NCBI GenBank assembly: GCA_012861695.1
Contig: JAAOOA010001174.1
Location: 40,001-104,000, forward strand
From: Trematomus loennbergii
Lineage: Eukaryota; Chordata; Actinopteri; Perciformes; Nototheniidae
Direction: 5' to 3'
Length of the DNA stretch: 64,000 nt
The notes under the pieces were generated by a model. The model had not been told where the DNA came from, did no database searches, and saw only the letters and a program-made list of their open reading frames with translations. Of the stretch, positions 60,967 through 64,000 are shown in pieces. Each line of letters begins with the position of its first letter. The stretch's first letter is position 1. The translations under genes were made by a program, and so were the position numbers.

Positions 60967-62973
60967 ATTGTCTATCCCTCCTCTAATGTCAGGCCCTCAG
61001 GTGCTGTAGACCACTCCTCTTCCACCATTAATCCCCTCCCTGGTCTACAGTCACTTCCAGATGTCTCCAGAGGCGTTTTAACTTTACTTACAGCTGCTCA
61101 GCGTTGGGTAGCAGTCTCCCCTGAGGCGCCAAACCTCGAGACAAAGCTCATATGCATCGATCTTACCATTAAAGATTAAACTCTTGTCAGAGGAAGGCTG
61201 CAGCTGTGGAGCCGCAGTGGGAGCAAACCACCACTGAATCCCTCGTCATTATGCAAGCTCCATTTTACAAAACAAAGGAGTCTCATGTGGGCTGTTTGTT
61301 CTCAAGGGCAACCAAGCAGAGTCATAGTCAAGATGGTTTCATACAAAGATAATTAAAAAAATAGCACAAAACATATGGGTAGCTTAAATAATGTATTGTT
61401 TGCCTCTTTGTGAGCTTCTTTGGATATTTTAAAACCCAGTCAACCACACATCAATTTTAATATGCTGCATGGATACAAAAACACTTTAGAAACCAATGGA
61501 TGAGCTTCTGTTAGAGTTAGACTAACTTATTCTAAGACAAGTTATCCTTATGTTTCTCATTTAATGTAACTTGTATCTCACCACAATGGGTTTTACCAAA
61601 ATACTTTTCTTAGTTCCCACTCCTCATGCAATGATTTAAAATGTCTCGCCTCGGGATATTCCGTTCTAAAATGCTTCAACAGGAGAATTAAACTGTCGAC
61701 ATTTCCCTCAAATATGTTCGAAGTAAAATTGGATTTAATGTCCTTAAGGGCTTGCAACCCCCGAGTGCCTCTTATATTTGGTGATATGTTTTAATAATAT
61801 GTATTGATGTTTTAGCCCTCGGGTGGCTGTTTTTGATGTCTGCATGTAATCTTGTTATCCTTCAATTCGCTGCCACAACATGCCAGTGTTGAAAATAAAA
61901 TGATGCCATCCCAGCCTTTTTCCAATAAAAGGGAAATATAATCTACAAAATGCTTTTTCGTTACCCTTCAGGGTGGCACTGTGCCTATTATGTCCCCTAA
62001 CATCGAAACAAACTGTATTCAATTTCACTTTGATGCATGGTGTTAAATATGCATACAGTAGCTCCCTTGTAGCACAGAGACCCAATGTAAGCAAGTTATT
62101 GTAATTGCCCTTGAATATATTCAACTCATTTTTCAACGTTTTAGCTGGGTGACATTAAATCAATGAGGGTGACTCAATGAATGTGAACTAACTGTTAGCT
62201 GGTGGCTATTAGAGAACAAGTGAAGCAGGGAAGGGGTAGACGATGCACTCGAGGAAAAACAGCATCACCCTGTAGGAGAAAAATGAATGTGTTTTACATT
62301 AAAGTGTAATCAAACTCAAAGAAAACAGAATTGTATTTATTTTTGCTTTCGCACACAATAAAAATAATGTTTTGTCAGAGTTTTCACTGACATGAGCATT
62401 GATAAAACAATCATTTTTGGAGTTAACTGTTGTCCATATTTTATAAGCTAACAGCCCCCCATTAAAATATAAACCTTATTACAGTCACAAAAAGATTGCA
62501 ATCATACAGTTAAAATCACATTAAGAGGATACTAAAATCTTCCAGATAAACGTTTACTCGTAAAAAAGGATATTTTAAAAATATAAATATAACATTATAT
62601 AACCTGGATACAATACATCTAAGCACTTCCCATCAAGCAGGGGCGTCACATCAGTCCCCAGAAGCACACTATCTAAAGCTTCTATCCAAAGGGTTTGACA
62701 CCACTGAACTCTCCTCAGTCTGACAACCCTGATGTGCTGCCATCATTGGAGGACATTTACTCACATCACTTTATGGCACTGATTATGTCATTCAACACCT
62801 CCATACACATCACTCCAGATCTGTCATGCTGAACTTTGTCAGAACCTTTGCTGCTGAGCTTTTGCACATTTTTCGTTTGTTTTGTTGTTATTGTGTCATA
62901 CTAAACATGTGGTATATTTCGTATTTTAATTGCTTTCATTCTGTGCTTATATTAATTATTTCTAACCAAATAC
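60967..62973 (+). other. intron, unassigned
   Basis: No exon or transposon recognised on either strand. Confidence 0.4.
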
Positions 62974-63453
62974 TGTCAGGTTTGGGGAAAATAGGACCCA
63001 AGTGCAGTTAAAAAATACAAAAAGGTTTGTTAACAAAAAGCTGAAGACATGAAAAACAAGAAACTAATTAACAAAAGCAAAACCGGGGAGCACGACAGAC
63101 AGGAACAAACTTACAGACGGGAACAGGCAGGAGACATGGACAAGCATAGACGAGCATAGGCGAGGCAGGGAACATGGTCACGAAGAGACGACAGGTAGCA
63201 GGGACATGAAACGACGACGAACAGACATGGAGCACAGGGGAAGACAAGACTAAATACACAGAAGGGTAATCACAGGACAAGACACAGCTGGGCAGGGGAG
63301 GCAGAAACACAAGGGCAACAGGTGAACACAATCAGACACAGGAGGGAAGCTAACGACAGGGAGGCAAACACAGGAAGTAGGATCAGACAAGACACAAGGA
63401 GGAAAACATTTCAAAATAAAAGGTGGACAATGAAAACAACAAATCCAAAACCA
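62974..63453 (-). mobile_element. solo LTR, second copy, end truncated
   Basis: Near-identical to 31888-32393. Starts TGTCAGGTTTGGGG and ends at CCAAAACCA without the final TGACA. About 14 bp including GCGAGCTTTATT are deleted, which removes the AATAAAG signal present in the other copy. Confidence 0.85.
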
Positions 63454-63489
63454 GCTCAGTTGGAACAGCTTGCCGAACTGTCACTTTAA

Positions 63490-64000
63490 AGGTCCCATGT
63501 CATGCTTTTCCGGTTATTACCCGTCCCCTTGTGTGTTATGAAGGTTTTTATGCATGTAAACGGTCTGCAGAGTCAAAACCCTCAAAGTACACCCTGTAGC
63601 GAGTAAAACTCTAACACAGAAAATACCTCCCCAAAACGCCTCGTTGGAGATACGTCACTGCCCATTTGAGTCTTCCATTTCGTTCCGGGTACGGCATGAT
63701 GTCATGCGGTACCCGGAACGAAATGGACCAATCCCGAAGAGCCGTTACGTTACGTCCGCGGAGCCGTTACTGATTGGTCCAAATTGACCGATCCACGGAC
63801 TTCCTCACACACACATCTGTGTGCAGGGAGCAGGCAGCTCAGCTGATTTCTCCTCCCTGGCTGCAGGCTGATAACAGACAGTTGGGATCGCGGCAAATTC
63901 TCTCTGCAGACCCATTCTCACAGCGTTTATCAACCTTTTTCTTACTCAATATCAAGCCACACTTATTGTTTTTACTTCGGCTGTGAGTTTGTGTGTGCTC
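63490..64000 (+). mobile_element. TTAA MITE type D, cut by window end
   Basis: TTAA at 63486-63489, then AGGTCCCATGTCATGC. The interior has the GTAAACGGTCTGCAGAGTC region shared in outline with type B, and a 54-bp palindrome at 63674-63727. The right end lies past the window. Confidence 0.65.

Overview
The window is vertebrate nuclear DNA, almost certainly from a ray-finned (teleost) fish. It has small exons with GT-AG introns, very abundant (CA)n microsatellites, and a dense mixture of fish-type transposable elements: hAT MITEs, TTAA-flanked T2/Kolobok-like MITEs, L2-like and L1-like LINEs, tRNA-derived SINEs and a solo LTR. There are no bacterial features, CRISPR arrays, operons or structural RNA genes.

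One protein-coding gene is supported. It is a copine on the + strand, most like CPNE8 (CPNE5/CPNE9 are the close alternatives). Fourteen consecutive internal coding exons lie between 9929 and 58739. They encode about 349 residues: most of the first C2 domain, the whole second C2 domain, a lysine-rich linker, and the start of the vWA-like copine domain with its DFTAS metal-site motif. The first coding exon (N-terminus) and the exons for the rest of the vWA-like domain are not seen and must lie outside the window. Every splice phase agrees from exon to exon. The single exception is exon 35414-35489, which lacks one G relative to the family and so carries a frameshift in the first C2 domain.

Everything else is intron or flank. 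1-9928: mostly anonymous, with a (CA)n tract, an L2-like LINE end and a MITE. 9970-20203: SINE, Harbinger-like sequence, (CA)n, a large TTAA MITE with a nested TIR element and a 37-bp minisatellite, another TTAA MITE and a hAT MITE. 20308-35413: LINE reverse-transcriptase fragments, a TTAA MITE split by a hAT element, nested SINEs, a TTAA MITE carrying an 18-unit 57-bp minisatellite, a Gypsy-like solo LTR and (CA)n. 35490-44500: SINE split by a hAT MITE, L1-like ORF2 remnant, a 20-bp array, a second 57-bp array (16 units), an L2-like remnant and a third hAT MITE. 44565-58557: two hAT derivatives that keep scraps of transposase coding sequence, a piggyBac-like MITE and a small TTAA MITE on either side of one exon, and a 121-nt (CA)n directly after a weak splice donor. 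58740-64000: an inverted second copy of the 37-bp-array MITE, a tetranucleotide array, a second LTR copy and the start of another TTAA MITE with a 54-bp palindrome.

I did not find a new gene system. The most notable points are the exon frameshift, the weak donor next to the CA repeat, and a set of TTAA-flanked MITEs with similar ends but unrelated interiors, two types of which carry minisatellites. Family names for repeats come from recognising termini, target-site duplications and protein remnants by eye, not from a database search.
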